DNA of 64,000 nt from Planctomycetota bacterium. GTDB taxonomy: Bacteria > Planctomycetota > UBA1135 > GCA-002686595. Positions within the stretch are counted from its first letter, which is position 1. Each line of letters opens with the position of its first letter. Positions 7,551 through 17,242 of the stretch are shown in pieces. Location: assembly GCA_016709875.1 (NCBI GenBank), contig JADJLZ010000001.1, forward strand, positions 434,001 through 498,000. The letters run 5' to 3'. Made by a program: the position numbers and the translations under genes. The notes under the pieces are model-generated. The model worked only from the letters and a program-made list of their open reading frames with translations. It ran no database searches and had not been told where the DNA came from.

Positions 7551-7640
7551 GGGCCCTTCAGCTTGGTGATGTCCCAGGTCCAGACCTGGTTCGGCCCGGT
7601 CGCGAGCAGCTCGGGCCTGGTGTACACCGGCCGGCGCAGG
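7551..7640 (-). mobile_element. IS3-family transposase fragment
   Basis: On the minus strand this segment encodes RRPVYTRPELLATGPNQVW and continues TWDITKLKG. It is the start of an IS3 OrfB DDE domain and almost identical to 22494-22583 in the larger IS3 remnant. It begins 8 bases after the stop of the Clp-type gene. Both sides are cut off and no inverted repeat is present, so it is a dead fragment. Confidence 0.85.
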
Positions 7641-7884
7641 TCCCACCCTGTACACCGCCCGTCCGGGTGACTGCGCGGATGTCCTTGTGCCTCGAGCACG
7701 CCGCATAGATCGCAGCACCTGGCCGGTCGGACCCCAGCATGCACCGCGCCCACAAGTGGCGCCTCGTCGAGTGCGAATGGAAGCCAGCGGAACAGGGTGG
7801 GAGCGTGCGTGACTCGAACTGACCGCGCCGGTCACGACCGGCCAAACAACTGACGATTCCCCCTTGACTGCTAGGTGCCTTCTC
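7641..7884. other. unassigned gap between element fragments
   Basis: I see no convincing gene here. Reading frames on either strand give low-complexity or non-family protein. The sequence GTGTACA occurs twice near 7621-7660. The stretch is less GC-biased than its surroundings near 7800-7890 and probably represents debris from earlier insertions. Confidence 0.4.
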
Positions 7885-8132
7885 ATGGAAGGACTTCCAA
7901 GCGCACGACCTCGGCGCCAGCCTAGCATCGCCGGGCGTTTCCGGGGCAGCCCTGACGGTGGCTGAGGATCTTGCGCACCACCAGGCCGTCCGTCAGGAAC
8001 GCGATCAGCTTGCGCGGGCCACCGCAATGCGGGCAGATCAGCACGTCGATCTCGAACACCCGCTTCATCAGCTCGGCCCAACTCGTGCGCGTCGGGCGGC
8101 GGAGCTTGTGCGCGAGAGCGAGCGGTGTGCCC
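7885..8132 (-). mobile_element. IS91-family end, copy 1 (internally deleted)
   Basis: This is the transposase-3' end of the element present at 9508-11278 and 20526-22008. The outer part (7885-7953) is diverged. About 245 bases are then missing compared with copy 2, and 7955-8132 is nearly identical to 9822-9995. The latter part encodes, on the minus strand, the end of the transposase (RVFEIDVLICPHCGGPRKL). At 8132 the element sequence stops abruptly and a gene fragment begins. Confidence 0.85.
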
Positions 8133-8444
8133 GGCCAGACGCTGCACCTCGAGCTCGACGCGCCGATCGTCGAGGGAGAGCTGCAACTCGTCGATGCGGC
8201 GAGCGGGGCGCCGCTCGCGCACGAAGAACTGCTCGTCGTGCCCGACGAGGACATCGCTGCCTCGCGCGTGCAGACAACGGACAAGGACGGGCGGCTCACT
8301 CTGCATCTGGAGCCCGGCCGCTACCGCATCGAGTTCGGCTTCGAGAAGGGCAAGGACGTGCGCTCGCCCTACGTCGACCTCGTTCTCGATTGGAGCGAGG
8401 CCTCGGCGACGCCGCAGAAGCTCGCGGTCGCGCACAAGCGCTGA
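8133..8444 (+). pseudogene. C-terminal fragment of a carboxypeptidase-regulatory-like protein
   Basis: About 103 codons remain of a protein whose 5' part is gone at the IS91 border. The peptide (GQTLHLELDAPIVEGELQLV ... DGRLTLHLEPGRYRIEFGFE) has the beta-sandwich pattern of CarboxypepD_reg-like or Big-type domains, which hold extracytoplasmic positions in many lipoproteins and membrane-bound sigma factors. It closely resembles in style the proteins at 13163-15388 and 15472-17019. An in-frame join to element sequence upstream is accidental. Confidence 0.7.
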
Positions 8445-8474
8445 AATCTCGTCAGAGTCGCGACGGCCGCGTCT

Positions 8475-9329
8475 TCAGTCCTTCGGAGGACGCGTCGAGA
8501 GTTCGATCCCTGCTTGGAGCGCCGAGCGCTGCGCTTCGTTCAGCAGGGTGCGGAACTCGACCTTGGCGAATCGGCCGACGACCTCGACAACCTCGCCCGT
8601 GGCCCCCCACCGCGAGCCCGCAAAGAGGCACATGCCCACGCGCAATTTCTGCTGCGCACCCGAGTCGACCTTCAACTCGCGCCAGATGCGCGGCAGGTCG
8701 ACGGGGTGCGGATCAGCCACGTCCCGTGCGGCCGTGCAGCGGCAATGGAGCGGGGTCTCGAGCAGGCTGCTCCGCAGGGCGACGGGAACAATCGGCAATC
8801 CGGGCGGGAGCTCCCCTTGCTCCAGGTCTTCCTGTACGCGGCGCTTCCAGAAGCAGGAGACGAGGATCGGCTCGCGCGCATTGACCGCGTTGACGAACTC
8901 CATCAGGCGTGGCTCGGGGACCAGGTACTGTTCATCGCCCCACGGAATCACGAGCAGCTTCGAACCGAAACGAGGCTGTTGCCTGCCGAGATAGTCGATG
9001 GTGTCGAGCGCCGGATCGATCTTCCACTCGACCTCCACCCAGTCCGCGCCGAAGTTGCGAATCTCGCCGTGGTTCAGGTTCAGGATCCCGGTGCAGCCAC
9101 GCCGGGCAAACCCAATGCCCGCTCGGGGTGCGAGCGAGATCAGGTTGCTCCCCAGGCCACCGCTCCCGCCGTAGGTCCCGGCCCACGGATCCGCGCGCAG
9201 TGTCTGGAGCTCGCGATTGATCGCGAGCGATCGCTCGCGGTAGGCGGGCTCTTCCTTCCTCAGCAGCTCGCGCAGCTCGGTGCGCGCGTCCGAGACTCCG
9301 AGGGCGAGGGCGAGCAGCAGCGCAAGCAT
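8475..9329 (-). CDS. secreted protein of unknown function (284 aa)
   Basis: I do not recognise this family. The protein starts with a signal peptide (MLALLLALALGVSDARTEL), then a helical segment, a Gly-rich stretch (GTYGGSGGLGSNLI, about 54-67), a central part with GILNLNHGEIRNFGADWVEV, and a C-terminal small beta-rich domain (residues 225-275). It is presumably periplasmic or surface-located. A hairpin (9334-9341/9349-9356) lies just upstream of the start. The reading frame is intact despite lying between two IS91 remnants. Confidence 0.7.
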   Translation of the reverse strand: MLALLLALALGVSDARTELRELLRKEEPAYRERSLAINRELQTLRADPWAGTYGGSGGLGSNLISLAPRAGIGFARRGCTGILNLNHGEIRNFGADWVEVEWKIDPALDTIDYLGRQQPRFGSKLLVIPWGDEQYLVPEPRLMEFVNAVNAREPILVSCFWKRRVQEDLEQGELPPGLPIVPVALRSSLLETPLHCRCTAARDVADPHPVDLPRIWRELKVDSGAQQKLRVGMCLFAGSRWGATGEVVEVVGRFAKVEFRTLLNEAQRSALQAGIELSTRPPKD

Positions 9330-9333
9330 GACG

Positions 9334-9356
9334 GGCGACCGTAGCTGCCGGTCGCC
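9334..9356. other. 8-bp hairpin between gene stub and secreted-protein gene
   Basis: GGCGACCG (9334-9341) and CGGTCGCC (9349-9356) form a perfect stem with a 7-base loop. It lies between the stop of the stub ending at 9363 and the start codon at 9329. No T tract follows, so it is a weak terminator candidate or simply an RNA structure in the leader of the 284-aa gene. Confidence 0.35.
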
Positions 9357-9362
9357 TGCGGG

Positions 9363-9507
9363 TCACGCCCGCCCGCGCGGGAAAAGGAAGCCCGGCGAGC
9401 CGCAGCCCACCGGATCGGGCACGCCGCCGGCCCAGCGGCGCACGATGCGCTCGCCGTCCTCGAGCGTGAAGACGCCGCAGCTGAACCTCACGCCCTCGCG
9501 CCGGCGG
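9363..9507 (-). pseudogene. C-terminal stub of an unknown protein cut by an IS91 end
   Basis: Read leftwards, this segment encodes a plausible protein tail (EGVRFSCGVFTLEDGERIVR ... VGCGSPGFLFPRGRA, stop at 9363). Its upstream part is replaced at 9508 by the IS91 end. The element supplies an ATG near its tip (reading MRFDVLRP) in frame with the stub, so a short fusion could be made. The same MRFDVLRP join occurs at the other copy (20548). Confidence 0.5.
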
Positions 9508-11278
9508 GGGCGTAGGACATCGAAGCGCATGACCTCGGCGCCAGCCTACCACCGCTGGCGCTCCCGGGGCAGCCCTGACCCGTCCTCGGGCGCTCCCGGC
9601 CATGGCTTTGCGTTCCTCAACGGCCAAAGACAGCGGTTTCGCGCCTCTTCCGCTCGCCGCTCGGCCGTCTGCCTCCCGCCAGAACGCAGCTCTCCCCCAC
9701 CCGCACCCCCGAAGGCACCGGCTGAGGTCGCGGATCAGCGCCGCGAGTTACCAGGCGAGCTCCGGCTCAGGCGGAGCCCGGGCCGGCGCGAGAGCTGGAG
9801 GCTCGGTCGGGAGACCGAGGTGGCTGAGGATCTTGCGCACCACCAGGCCGTCCGTCAGGAACGCGATCAGCTTGCGCGGGCCACCGCAATGCGGGCAGAT
9901 CAGCACGTCGATCTCGAACACCCGCTTCATCAGCTCGGCCCAACTCGTGCGCGTCGGGCGGCGGAGCTTGTGCGCGAGAGCGAGCGGTGTGCCCGCTGAC
10001 TCCGACGTGGGCTCGGCTCCCGAACCCGGCGCGCAGGGTTCCCCAGCAGGCTCGGCCGCGAAGCCCGAGGTGCAGCTCTGCGCCTGCGGCGAGTTGTTCT
10101 GCGACAGCGGAGTGCAGGTCTTCGATCCCGGACTCGAGCTCCTCGGCTCCGCATACGGCGAGCTCTTCACCTTCGGCCCAGGCACGACCAAGTCGCGCCA
10201 CTCCGCCGCGGGCGCGAGGATTCCGTGGTACGTCAGAAGGTGCGCGCGCGGCCGCGGCACCAGAGCCGCGAGTCGCGCGATGAAGTCCAGCGGCTCGAAG
10301 GCGATCGCCGAGGTCCCGTCGCGCCAATGCCTCCGCAGCGCGTAGATCACCCGCCCATCCGGCGCGAGCGAGAGGCGCTCGCCCTTGATCGGGGGGCGGG
10401 CGATGTACCGACACAGCCGCTCCAGCCCCTCGCGGTCCTGCGCCTCGATCCGCACCTTCGCGTGCAGCGAGAACTGCTCGATGTCGCAGCACAGTTCGCC
10501 AGGCCGGAAGAGCGGCCGTTCGAACTCGACCTCACGCCGCCGGCCCAGCGCTCCACACGCGCCCCGCTCTTCGCCCCCCAGCGCCACGCGACCCTGCACC
10601 GACGCCGCGCACAGCTGCGCGAACAACGGCTCGTCGGGTTCGGCCTGGCCGGCTCTTCGTGCCCGCGCGGCAGCCCCCGCGCGCAGGTAGCGCAGGATGC
10701 GCCGGTGCAGAACCCTGTTGACCGCCACGACGTCCTCGTCCGTCAGGGGAGCCGTTTTCGTGAAACACCGGCCGACCGAACTTCTCTGGCCGAGTGAACA
10801 CGCCGTCGAGCACCAGCGTGTGGAAGTGGAGATTGAGGTTGAGCGCGCCGCCGAAGCGCTGAGCGAGCACCACCGCACCCGACCGGCCGCCCGACACCCC
10901 CGAGCTCGCCGCGCGCTCGCGCAGCCAATCCAGGAGCGTGCGCACCAGGATGCGCCGCACCGCCGAACACAGCCTGGCGTCGTATGCCAAGAGGTAGCGG
11001 ATCCGAAACGGCAGCGAGAGCACCCACTGCCGCACCGGAACCTGCGGCAGCACGTCATCGCACAGGTGCGCCGCGCTGTCGGCCATGCGCCTTCCGCAAC
11101 ACGACGGGCAGAATCCTCGGCCCTTGCACGAGAACGCAACGAGCTCCTCCTTCCCGCAATCCGAGCAGTACACCCGCGCAAACCCAAAGGCCAGGATCCC
11201 GCAATCCACGTAGCGCCGCAGCTCGCGCCGCACGAAGCGCGGCAACCCGGGCCACTGCCCGCCTCCGCGCGCGCCAGG
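9508..11278 (-). mobile_element. IS91-family element, copy 2 (5'-truncated)
   Basis: This is the longest copy of the element. The outer 240 bases (9508-9747) are non-coding and contain the shared tip GGGCGTAGGACATCGAAGCG. The rest is the transposase gene read leftwards. At 11278 the element ends inside the transposase N-terminus and an M1 peptidase fragment begins on the other strand. IS91 elements move by rolling-circle replication and lack terminal inverted repeats, so one-ended or partial copies are expected for the family. Confidence 0.85.
9748..11278 (-). pseudogene. IS91-family HUH transposase, truncated and frameshifted
   Basis: The protein shows the zinc-binding N-terminal region (CGKEELVAFSCKGRGFCPSC), the HUH motif in LNLHFHTLVLDG, the catalytic-tyrosine region LTYHGILAPAAEW, and a C-terminal zinc ribbon (ICPHCGG). 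About 30 N-terminal residues are missing at 11278. One extra T near 10757 shifts the frame compared with copy 3 (GTTTTCG against GTTTCG). A second shift lies near 10690. It is therefore inactive as sequenced. Confidence 0.85.
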
Positions 11279-13153
11279 AACGTCGCCAGCGACCGCTACG
11301 AAAAGTTCGCCAAGGACTACTGGCGCAAGAACATCGCCACGTGGAAAGACGCGCCCAAGCCCGCGATCGTCGCGGCCGAGGTCGACCTCGTGCTCGAGCC
11401 CGCGCGCGGCTTCCTGCACAGCAAGGGCGAGTACACGCTCTTCAACGACACGCAGAAGCCGCTCGAGCGCTTCCCGGTGTCCAAGGGACCGCACTACAAG
11501 AACGTGCACTGGACGCTCGCGGGCGCCGAGTACACACCCGAGGACCGTGCCGGCCTCGAAATCTTCACGCCCAAGCCGCCGCTCGCGCCGGGTGCCTCGC
11601 TGCAGCTCGGTTTCGAGCTCGAAGGCACGTTCCCCGAGGGCGCGACGAAGAACGGCGGCGGCACGAGCGACTTCGTGCTGCCTTCCGGCGTCGTGCTGAC
11701 GAGCTTCGGCCCCGACTTCGTGCCCATGATCGGCTACAGCGAGAGCGTCGGCGTCGACGACGACAACAAGTCCGATCCCAAGGTCTGGTCCAAGGACTGG
11801 TACGAGGGCATCACGCGCGCGAGCTTCGGCAACAACCTGCCGCAGACGACCAAGATCACGATCCACGCGCCCGCCGAGTATACGCTCAACTCCGTCGGCA
11901 CGCTCACGAGCGACACGGTTGCCGACGGCATCCGCACGAGCGTCTGGCAGAGCGACCACCCGGTCAACTTCTTCAACGTCGTCGCCGGCAAGTGGAACGT
12001 CAAGCGCGGCAAGGGCACCGCGATCTACTACCACCCGGGCCACGAGTACAACGTCGACGAGATGCTCGAGTGCCTCGACGGCGCGCGTCAGCACTACTCC
12101 GAGTGGTTCTATCCCTACCCCTGGAACGAGCTCAAGCTCTCCGAGTTCCCCGGCATCGCGAGCTACGCGCAGGGCTTCCCGACCAACATCACCTTCTCCG
12201 AATCGATCGGCTTCCTCACCGAAAGCGACCCCAAGGCGCACGCCGCCTTCATGGTCACGGCGCACGAATCCGCGCACCAGTGGTGGAGCAACATCCTCGA
12301 GCCCGGCGAAGGCCCAGGCGGCGACATCCTCTCCGAGGGCATGGCGCACTTCTCGACCATCCTTCTCACTGGCGAGATGCGCGGCGAACGCGAACGCATC
12401 GAGCTCTGCAAGCGCTTCGAGGAACGCTACGGCGACGGCCGGCAGGTCGACTCCGAGAAGCCCATGATCGAGCTCGACGGCTCGCGTCCCGGCGACCGCG
12501 TCGTGCTCTACGAAAAGGGCGGATGGTCGGCCTGGATGATGCTGCAGCTCGTCGGCCGCGCGAACATGCTGCGCGGGTGCCAGGAGTTCATCCGCAAGTA
12601 CGAGAAGGGTCCCGACCACCCGGTACTGCAGGACTTCACGCCCGCGATCCGCGAGTTCGCGCCCGACAAGGTCGCCTACGACGCCTTCGTCGAGCAGTGG
12701 TACCACCAGGTGGTGATCCCCGAGTACAAGCTCGAGAACGTCACGCGCGAGCAGGGCTCCGCCGGCGTAACCTGGTTCGAGCACATGAAGGACAAGCTGC
12801 TCCCCGGCGACAGCGGCTGGGAGGTGAAGCTCACGCTGCACAACGCCGGCAGCGCCACGATGCCCGTCGAAGTCTGCGCCTCGCGCGGCGAGCGCTTCCC
12901 CGACGAGAAGCCGGCCGCGAAGAAGCAGCCCGAGGAACCGAGCGACTCCAACGTCGTCGCCGCCGCCGAGCAGTCCGCCAAGAAGAAGGACGCGCCCGAG
13001 CCCTACCGTGACTCGCGCACGAGCGTCACACTCGCAGCCGGCGAGTCGAAGGAGGTCGTGATCCACTGCGCCTTCGAACCGCAGCTCGTCACCGTCGACC
13101 CCGACGCCTTGGTGCTGCAGCTGCGGCGCAAGTTCGCGCTGTTCAAGTTCTGA
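11279..13153 (+). pseudogene. M1-family metallopeptidase, N-terminally truncated
   Basis: About 624 codons remain of a gluzincin aminopeptidase-like protein. The zinc site is HESAHQWW (12265-12288) with the downstream glutamate in SEGMAHFS. The remaining N-terminal part (APKPAIVAAEVDLVLEPARG) begins where the M1 beta domain starts. In related bacterial proteins this module follows an ABC-2-type permease domain, so a large membrane half has probably been lost. There is no start codon with a ribosome site at the new 5' end; the join at 11279 is with IS91 sequence. The C-terminus carries a disordered Lys/Glu/Ala stretch (12910-13010) and then a short beta domain. Confidence 0.8.
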
Positions 13154-13162
13154 GCAGCGCGC

Positions 13163-15388
13163 TCACGGCGCGAGATCGATCACGAGCGGCTTCTCGCCGA
13201 GCTCGATCGACTTCTTGAGCAGCGTGCCGCTGAAGTTGACCAGCTCGACCTCGTAGCTGCCGGGAAGGAGACAGCTTCGGATGAGGAAGCCGGGTCTGGC
13301 TTGTTCGATCACCAGGCATCGGTGATTCCGGTCGCGCACGATGAGCAACGCGTCGTCGGGGACTGTAGCAGCCACGGTCGAGACCAGCTCCGAGCCGTGC
13401 TGCATCACGATCCTTGATCGTCGACCACTGTCCAGCAGCACTGGCTCAGCCGTCCAGTTGGAATCGTGCGGCACGATCCAATTCGCGCTGGGACCGCACC
13501 GGCAGCGCAGCACCCCGGCCGAGTCGGTGGCGATATACCCCCCTGGTTCGGTAGGTCGCGTAGCTGTCAAGGTCGCTGGATCGAGCTGACAGAATGCGAT
13601 GCTCGCAAGCGGCTTCCCCGCAGGATCCACGACCTCCACCTCGCACGGGAGGGTTGGAGCGAGTTCTCGAGTGCCGAGGTCGAGGACGATTCCTGGCTGG
13701 ATGTCGACGATCTCGGTGAAACGCTCGTAGTCGGGACACGACAGACTGAGCTCGACCGTGCCGGGAGGCAGGTGTGTACTGCACCACCCCATCTCGACCG
13801 GACCCGGACCCATCGTGGCCCCGTAGCTGCGCATGTAGAGACTGAGGAGGCTTGCCTTCAGCGGGTGTGGTCGCCCGCATCCAGGAGCCGCACCCGGAAG
13901 CCTCCGATGCGATTCAGGACCTGCCCCGGCTCGATCGTGAAGACGAGTGCCTCCGGAGCCTTCTCGCATCGCCGGGTATCGAGCACGGCAGTGCGCCAAG
14001 TGGCGCTGACGAACATCGGGAAGCGATCCTCGACGACCAGGACCCCGTCGTCCGCCATCGACTGGGCTGACATGCCGATGAAGTTGTCGCTCTCGGTCGG
14101 GTAGAAGGCGCCCAGTGCGGATGGCTGGTAGCGACTGAGTGCTCTCTTGGATCGTTGGCGGCAGTTCGTGCTCGCTCGCCACGACGCCGATTTCGAGATC
14201 GAACCCCATCCCGGCCGGCTTGAGATCTCGCAGGGCATCCTTCAACCGGCGTCCGTCAGGTGTCACGAACCGCACGGGGATCTGCGTGCGCGATTCGAGT
14301 TCCAGATCGATTCGGCGGATTGGGTGGGCATTGTCCAGCAGGAGATCCACGGTCTGTTCGTGGTAGCCGGTGAGCGTGGCGGTGAGCTTCCATTTGCCCG
14401 CTTCGAGGCCTGTGAATGCGAATGCTCCCTTCGCGCGCGCAAGACTCGTGTGCTCCTTCCCCTCGGGAGAGAGCAGCCGCAGCCATGCAGTACCGCGGGG
14501 CGCGCTCCCGTCCTTTTCCCGCACCGCACCGTACACGAGGATCCCGACCGGGTCGTTCACGGCGAGCGCGGTCGCGCCGGTCGCGGACGGATCCGGCTCG
14601 ACCTTCGCGCGCAGCGCGGGTGAATTCGAAGCGTCCTCGGCCGGCTTGTCCGTCTCGCTCGAGAGCTTCTGCACGCTCGAGACTTCTAGTTGTGCGGGCT
14701 TGGGCGCTTCCGTTCCGCTTCCGCGCACCCCCCACCACGCGAGTCCCGCGAGTGCCACCACCGAGCACGAGATCGCCATCTTCAAGTTGACGCCCATCAC
14801 GACTCCCTTTCCGATCAGCACGCCCTTCGACGCAGGCACGAGCGGGCCGGCGAGCAGCGCGCAGCCGGCGCGCCAGTCGGAGCCCCGCCGCGCCTCGAGC
14901 TTGTGCTTCAACTGCGCGAGGCCGCGCGCGAGACGGTTGCGCACGGTCGAGTCCGGCACGTCCATCGCGCGCGCGATCTCGATCGGTTCGAGGCCGCGGT
15001 AGTAGCGCAGGAGCAAGGTCGTGCGGAACGGTTCGCCGAGCGCGAGCAGCGCCTCGACCACGATGCGGCGTTCTTCTTCCTGCGCGTGGATCTCGCTCGC
15101 GGAGGGCAAGGCCTCGGCTCGCGCGGCACGTCGCTCGCGCTCGAGGCGCCGCGACTCCGTGCGATGCCCGCCGATCACGAGCCGGCGTGCGACCTGCCCG
15201 AGCCATGCACGCAACACAGGCACGCTCTCACCCGAGCGCGGCGGATGCTCGAGCGCCACCGCCAGCGCCGACTGCGCCACGTCCTCGGCCTCGCTCTCGC
15301 GGCTGACGAGCTTGCGCGCGAGCGCGCGCACCCAGCCTTCCTGCGCCAGCAGGAGCTCGAGGCTCGGGATTTCGTGTGCGGGTTCCAT
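13163..15388 (-). pseudogene. membrane-tethered ECF sigma factor with carboxypeptidase-like extension
   Basis: The first 170 residues are an ECF sigma factor: region 2 at about 13-85 (ESEAEDVAQSALAVALEHP) and region 4 at about 110-165 (GLEPIEIARAMDVPDSTVRN, a helix-turn-helix). A membrane helix follows at about 204-221 (MAISCSVVALAGLAWWGV), then roughly 500 extracytoplasmic residues with carboxypeptidase-regulatory-like repeats. The frame stays open throughout. However, between about 13860 and 14120 the translated sequence becomes Arg/Pro/Gly junk, while the neighbouring frame gives sensible protein (ALGAFYPTESDNFIGMSAQS ... GGFRVRLLDAGDHT). Two compensating shifts are therefore likely. The fusion suggests direct envelope sensing without a separate anti-sigma factor. 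The first Met at 15388 is used. Confidence 0.75.
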
Positions 15389-15471
15389 CGCGTGCTGGAG
15401 GAGAGAGGGCGCGCGCCCCTCCAGCGTCCCGCGATTCTAGGCGGAATCCGGAATCCCCCGGCCGCCCGCGT

Positions 15472-17019
15472 TCAATCGAGCGTCAACACCGCCCGCAACT
15501 CGTCCTTGCCCGCCACGAAGCGCAGGCTGCCCGACTTGTGCGCGCCCTCGCGCACCTCGGCGAGATACGAACCCGGCGCGAGCGAGAGATCGATCGGCGC
15601 GAGGCCCGAGAGATCGCGTTCGAGCACCGGCAATCCCGCCGAGGTCGTGATGCGCAGCTCGGCACCTTCCTTCGGCTCGCGCGTGAGACTCAGCTGCACC
15701 TGCCCGGGCGCCACGAGGTGCAACTCGAGATCGCCGACGTCGCCCTGCGTCGTGTCGACCACGATCGGCAGGAGCATGTTCTCGCCCTCGGCCACGCGCA
15801 GCACGTAGCGCTCGCGCCGCTGGTGCGGGATCTCGAAGGCGCCGCTGTCCGAGCTCTCCCAGATGCAGTTCGTGAGGTCCTCGCGCGTCTCGTCGAAGCG
15901 GTCGAGCGGCACGAGCTGCAGTCGCGCCTGCACGGGCTTGCCCTCTGGATCGAAGACGCGCCCGCTGATGCGCGCGTGGCCGGTGAGCTCGATCGGACGC
16001 AGCTCGCAGGTGCCGCCGCCCTCGATCTCGAGCCGGCCGCTGAAGGCCGAGTGGGACTGGGCCGCGACGAAGACGCGGCGCTTGCCGGGCATGACCCAGG
16101 GAATGCTCACGCTGCCCTGCGCGTCGGTCACCGGGCCCGTGCTCGCGGCGCGCGCCTCGTCCGCAGCGCGGTCGTCTTTCGCGCGCTGCTGGTCGAGTTC
16201 CATCTTGCTCAGCATGAAGCGCTTCTGGATCTCGGCTACCCTCGCGGCGCTTTCGGCGGACGTGGTCGGCGCCTCGACCAGCGTGCGCACGCCGTCGATC
16301 GACACGCTGGCACCCGCGATCGGCGCGTGCGTCTGCGCGTCGACGACGTGCACGACCACCGTGGCGAAGAAGTGCCGCAAATCCTCGACCGAGAGCACGA
16401 ACTCGACTTCTTCCTGGCCGGGCGAGAGCGGGCGGCGCGCGATCAGCTGGCCGCACATCACCAGTCCGATCTCGAGCGGCGGCGCCTCGGTGATCGTCAG
16501 CACGCCGGAAGCCTCGCCGATTTCCGCACGACGCTTCTCGTCGAGTTGCGCGCGCGCCTGGTACGTACCGCAGCCGAAGTTCTGGTTGTCGCCGTCGGGC
16601 AGATAGCGCGCCGCCGAGCCCGGACGCAGCGCAACCGGCGAGAGCGCCACGTGCACCGCGAGCTCGGGATCGGCCGCGATCTCGGCTCCGAGCTCGCGGC
16701 CGTCGGGCGTGCGCAACTTGACGCGCACCGCGAGCGCGTCGTCGAGCGCGAGGTCGAGCTTGTGCTGGTGCTCGTCCTTCTCGATCTCGAAATCCTGGCG
16801 CCGGCAGAGCTTGCCGTCGTGCGTGACGATCGTGTGCCACTTGCCCGCGTGCAGGCCCTCGGCGCTGTAGGTGCTGTCGAAGTTCGTGCTGGCACTGAAC
16901 TGGCAGCCCTCGGAGTCGGCGAAGACGATGCGCGTCGAGCCCTGCAGCACGAAGCGGCTCAGCATCTGGCTCGTCATGATCTGGTTGAGCACGTCGGTGG
17001 CCGCGTTCTCTGGGGCGCC
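15472..17019 (-). pseudogene. carboxypeptidase-regulatory-like protein, N-terminally truncated
   Basis: About 515 codons remain of a repeated beta-sandwich protein. Recognisable blocks are FATVVVHVVDAQTHAPIAGA (a classical carboxypeptidase-regulatory repeat), ISGRVFDPEGKPVQARLQLV and a C-terminal LSLAPGSYLAEVREG. It is probably extracytoplasmic. The upstream end is lost at about 17019, where a copy of the Clp gene begins. The missing part may have held a membrane helix and a sigma domain as in the adjacent gene at 13163-15388, which it resembles; this is inference. A leftward frame continues past 17019 but only as antisense of other genes. Confidence 0.75.
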
Positions 17020-17242
17020 CTGACCGACTCCAAGGGCCGCCGCGTGAGCTTCGAGAACTGCCTGGTGATCCTGACCAGCAACGCCGGCGCGCCCGAGATG
17101 ACGCAGGCGCGCAAGCAGGTCGGCTTCAACCGCCCGACGACGATCGGCAAGGTGCAGCTGCGCGAGCTCGCGATCGACGCGCTCGAACGGCAGTTCAGCC
17201 CCGAGTTCCTCGGCCGTCTCGACGAGACGATCGTGTTCAACG
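17020..17242 (+). repeat. displaced 223-bp copy of the Clp-type gene
   Basis: This copy is 222/223 identical to 7034-7256 and sits exactly between two truncated genes. On its right it runs in frame into the E2 catalytic domain (LDETIVFN joined to GGVRRKIAEAM); on its left it meets the cut 5' end of a leftward gene. There is no transposon end at either side. It is either a recombination scar or an assembly join. Confidence 0.95.

Noticed and set aside
7551..7640. Possible terminator of the Clp gene in the inverted GGCCCGAGGGCCC just after its stop
   Set aside because: The stem is very short and most of the segment is identical to IS3 coding sequence; no T tract follows.
4586..7753. A 1055-codon open frame antisense to the Clp gene and partly overlapping the kinase
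   Set aside because: High GC with strong third-position bias keeps antisense frames open; the translation is Arg/Ala/Gly/Leu-rich without domains, and real genes with motifs cover the region.
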